Position numbers and translations under genes: made by a program | Shown: in pieces, positions 5,639 to 7,018 of the stretch | Layout: each line of letters begins with the position of its first letter | Numbering within the stretch: the stretch's first letter is position 1 | NCBI GenBank assembly: GCA_020062605.1 | Contig: JAGUWA010000086.1 | Span: 1-7,018, forward strand | Direction: 5' to 3' | Source of the DNA: Parvibaculum sp. | Lineage (GTDB): Bacteria > Pseudomonadota > Alphaproteobacteria > Parvibaculales > Parvibaculaceae | Length of the DNA stretch: 7,018 nt | The notes under the pieces: generated by a model | Seen by the model: only the letters and a program-made list of their open reading frames with translations | Database searches by the model: none | Told to the model about the DNA's origin: nothing

Positions 5639-6409
5639 CTAGTAATTCACGCGCCGCGAGATCGCGCCATCGACCACGAGGTTCGAGCCGGTGGTGAAGG
5701 AGGAGGCGGGGCTCGCGAGGAAGACGGCGGCGTTGGCGATGTCCTGCGGCGTCGCCATGCGGCCGGTCGGATTGCGCGACATGGCCTGCTTGAACATGTC
5801 GGGCATGTGCTCCTCGACCATGTTCCAGACGCCGCCCTTGAAATAGACCGTGCCGGGGGAGACCGTGTTCACGCGGACATGGGCGCCGGCATGCTCGCGG
5901 GCGAGCCCCTTCGCCAGATGGATCTGCGCGGCCTTGAGCGCGCCATAGGCGCCGCCGCTATCGCTTTCGGCGGCGGAAATCGAGGAAATAAAGATCGCGG
6001 AGGCATCTCCCGACTTCTGACCCGCCTCCTTGAGGAAGGGGAGCGCCGCGTCGAACGCGTGGACCGCGCCCAGCACGTCGATCTCGAAACAGGCACGCCA
6101 GCTCTTCTCGTCATTGCCCTGCGCGAGCGCGCTCGCATTGGCGATGACGATGTCGAGACCGCCAAGTTCCTTCGCCGCTTCGGCGATCCACTTCTTCAGG
6201 CCTTCGCCGTCGGCGATGTCGGCCGTGCCGCCCGTCGCCTTCACGCCCTTCTTCGAGAGCGCGGTGACGGCCTCATCCACCTGGTCCTGGTGGCGCGCGC
6301 AGATGGCGATATCGACGCCCTCCCCCGCCAGCGTTTCCGCGATGGCGCGGCCGATGCCGCGCGTACCGCCCGTGACGATCGCCTTCTTGCCCTTGAGACC
6401 GAGATCCAT
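5639..6409 (-). CDS. Short-chain dehydrogenase/reductase (classical SDR)
   Basis: This cytoplasmic Rossmann-fold oxidoreductase of 256 residues has the typical length of classical SDRs. The nucleotide-binding motif TGGTRGIG is at 13-20, and R39 at the end of the second strand (CAR) favours NADP(H). The strand-4 motif reads ANASA (90-94) where most members have NNAG. The catalytic serine is S142 in ISSISA, with Y155 and K159 in YGALK at the usual spacing (S-x12-Y-x3-K). The position usually held by the tetrad asparagine appears to be D111 (FEIDVLG). A PGTV segment follows at the cofactor loop, and the C-terminal VDGAIS motif is typical. The substrate cannot be inferred; 3-oxoacyl reductases and hydroxy-acid or steroid dehydrogenases share this fold. 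AAGGAAGGA (6416-6424), 6 nt from the ATG, gives a very strong start. It is convergent with the amidotransferase and appears to have its own promoter. Confidence 0.93.
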   Translation of the reverse strand: MDLGLKGKKAIVTGGTRGIGRAIAETLAGEGVDIAICARHQDQVDEAVTALSKKGVKATGGTADIADGEGLKKWIAEAAKELGGLDIVIANASALAQGNDEKSWRACFEIDVLGAVHAFDAALPFLKEAGQKSGDASAIFISSISAAESDSGGAYGALKAAQIHLAKGLAREHAGAHVRVNTVSPGTVYFKGGVWNMVEEHMPDMFKQAMSRNPTGRMATPQDIANAAVFLASPASSFTTGSNLVVDGAISRRVNY

Positions 6410-6415
6410 GACGCA

Positions 6416-6424
6416 TCCTTCCTT
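6416..6424 (-). promoter_or_regulatory. Strong Shine-Dalgarno sequence of the SDR gene
   Basis: AAGGAAGGA on the minus strand lies 6 nt before the ATG at 6409, the best ribosome binding site in the window. It settles the start codon of the SDR gene and suggests efficient translation. Confidence 0.8.
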
Positions 6425-6445
6425 TAGAAAATTTCATTGGCGGCG

Positions 6446-6473
6446 ACTGTAGACCGCATGGCTTCGAGGTCAA
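6446..6473 (-). promoter_or_regulatory. Predicted promoter of the SDR gene
   Basis: TTGACC (6473-6468) is followed after 16 bp by TACAGT (6451-6446) on the minus strand, five of six and four of six matches to sigma70 consensus hexamers. It lies wholly in the 79-bp gap between the antiporter stop and the SDR start. The -35 hexamer and spacing equal those proposed for nrdA, and the surrounding 11 bases (GATTGACCTCG) are the same in both. No operator-like repeat is visible here. Confidence 0.5.
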
Positions 6474-6488
6474 TCCGGCGGATGGCTA

Positions 6489-7018
6489 TCAGAAAGGCCC
6501 GCGCGGGTCGTCGGCAATGAAGAGAACCCGCAGGGAGCGGAGCGCCTCTCGCGCACGGGTGCTGAGCCGCGTCACGAATTTTTCCTCCTGCGGCGGATCG
6601 AGGTCGAGGCCGACCTGACGCACAGCACCATCCTGCACCTGCAGCACCGCAAGCGCCACGCCGGCGACGCGCGTTCGCGCGCCCTCCTTCACTTCCCTGC
6701 CGAGGCGGGAGCGCATGAATTCCTCAAGCGTCAGCGCGCGCTCCTCCGGCTCGAAGTCGAGGCCATACAAGTCGGCAACGAGGGCGGCGCTCGCCGATCC
6801 CTCCAGGATGAAATCGACCGTGCCGACATCCTTCGCGCGGGTGCGCGCGCGACGAGCGCCGAACAGGCGATCGAGCGTCGGGATCATGTCGGCGGTGGTG
6901 AGGATCATCACGACATCGCCGGGCTTGACGCCCTGGTCGAGCCCCTCCGTCCGCACCACTCCGTCGCGCATCACCGAGATCACAGTCGCGCCCACCGGCA
7001 GCGGCAGGCGGCCGATAC
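6489..7018 (-). CDS. Probable potassium/proton antiporter, CvrA/NhaP2-like, C-terminal part
   Basis: The frame is open through the window edge, so the N-terminal membrane domain is outside the window. At least 175 residues are visible and no membrane segment is among them. The first part (IGRLPLPVGATVISVMRDG, then LDQGVKPGDVVMIL) has the pattern of a TrkA-C regulatory domain. A second segment follows with the arrangement found in the C-terminal transporter-associated (CorC/HlyC-like) domain of CvrA/NhaP2 antiporters: DFILEGSASAALVADLYGLD, TLEEFMRSRLG and DGAVRQVGLDL. These cytosolic domains are thought to gate cation exchange in response to ligand. After VGLDL, where such proteins often end, about 35 more residues follow, rich in arginine. 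A GTG at 6995 could be read as a start, but the domain clearly continues upstream of it. Identity is by remembered family pattern; another TrkA-C-bearing transporter is possible. Confidence 0.75.
   Translation of the reverse strand, partial: IGRLPLPVGATVISVMRDGVVRTEGLDQGVKPGDVVMILTTADMIPTLDRLFGARRARTRAKDVGTVDFILEGSASAALVADLYGLDFEPEERALTLEEFMRSRLGREVKEGARTRVAGVALAVLQVQDGAVRQVGLDLDPPQEEKFVTRLSTRAREALRSLRVLFIADDPRGPF

Noticed and set aside
5609..6427. 272-codon plus-strand frame opposite the SDR gene
   Set aside because: Antisense to a clear SDR with motifs, strong Shine-Dalgarno sequence and promoter; it also begins inside the terminator hairpins.
6489..6995. GTG at 6995 as the true start of a 168-residue protein
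   Set aside because: The frame stays open to the window edge and the TrkA-C-like pattern begins upstream of the GTG, so it is an internal codon of a longer gene.

Overview
The window looks like chromosomal DNA from a GC-rich alphaproteobacterium, probably in or near the Hyphomicrobiales. This rests on the strong G/C bias at third codon positions, the short class Ia ribonucleotide reductase of alphaproteobacterial type, TTGACC-type promoters, and a palindromic interspersed repeat whose spurious translations recur in genomes of this group. The genus cannot be fixed from the sequence. Most of the window is ordinary housekeeping DNA. I see no phage, IS, CRISPR array, tRNA or rRNA, and no convincing new defence or biosynthetic system.

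Left half, all on the minus strand: nrdA (1522-3510) and nrdB (118-1077) encode the two subunits of an aerobic class Ia ribonucleotide reductase. All six NrdB metal ligands, its radical tyrosine and the NrdA catalytic residues can be placed by spacing against the E. coli enzyme. The NrdA N-terminal ATP-cone is absent, and NrdB does not carry one either. Upstream of nrdA, a good sigma70-type promoter is overlaid by two NrdR-box-like 16-mers exactly 31 bp apart, followed by a leader of about 170 nt. The 444-bp nrdA-nrdB spacer is unusual. It holds a long bulged palindromic repeat, a second perfect hairpin, and a possible 52-codon ORF with atypical codon use. A hairpin at 81-105 probably ends nrdB transcription. 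Nothing can be assigned in 1-80.

Middle, plus strand: a proline iminopeptidase (pip, 3841-4809) is followed 9 bp later by a stand-alone class I glutamine amidotransferase (4819-5556) with no visible Shine-Dalgarno sequence, so the two probably form a translationally coupled pair.

Right part, minus strand: a classical short-chain dehydrogenase/reductase (5639-6409) converges on the amidotransferase across an 82-bp gap holding two back-to-back hairpins. It has a very strong Shine-Dalgarno sequence and its own predicted promoter. Beyond it lies the C-terminal part of a probable CvrA/NhaP2-type potassium/proton antiporter (6489 to the window edge), which is cut by the window.

The points most worth a second look are the NrdR/promoter arrangement, the missing allosteric cone, and the contents of the nrdA-nrdB spacer.
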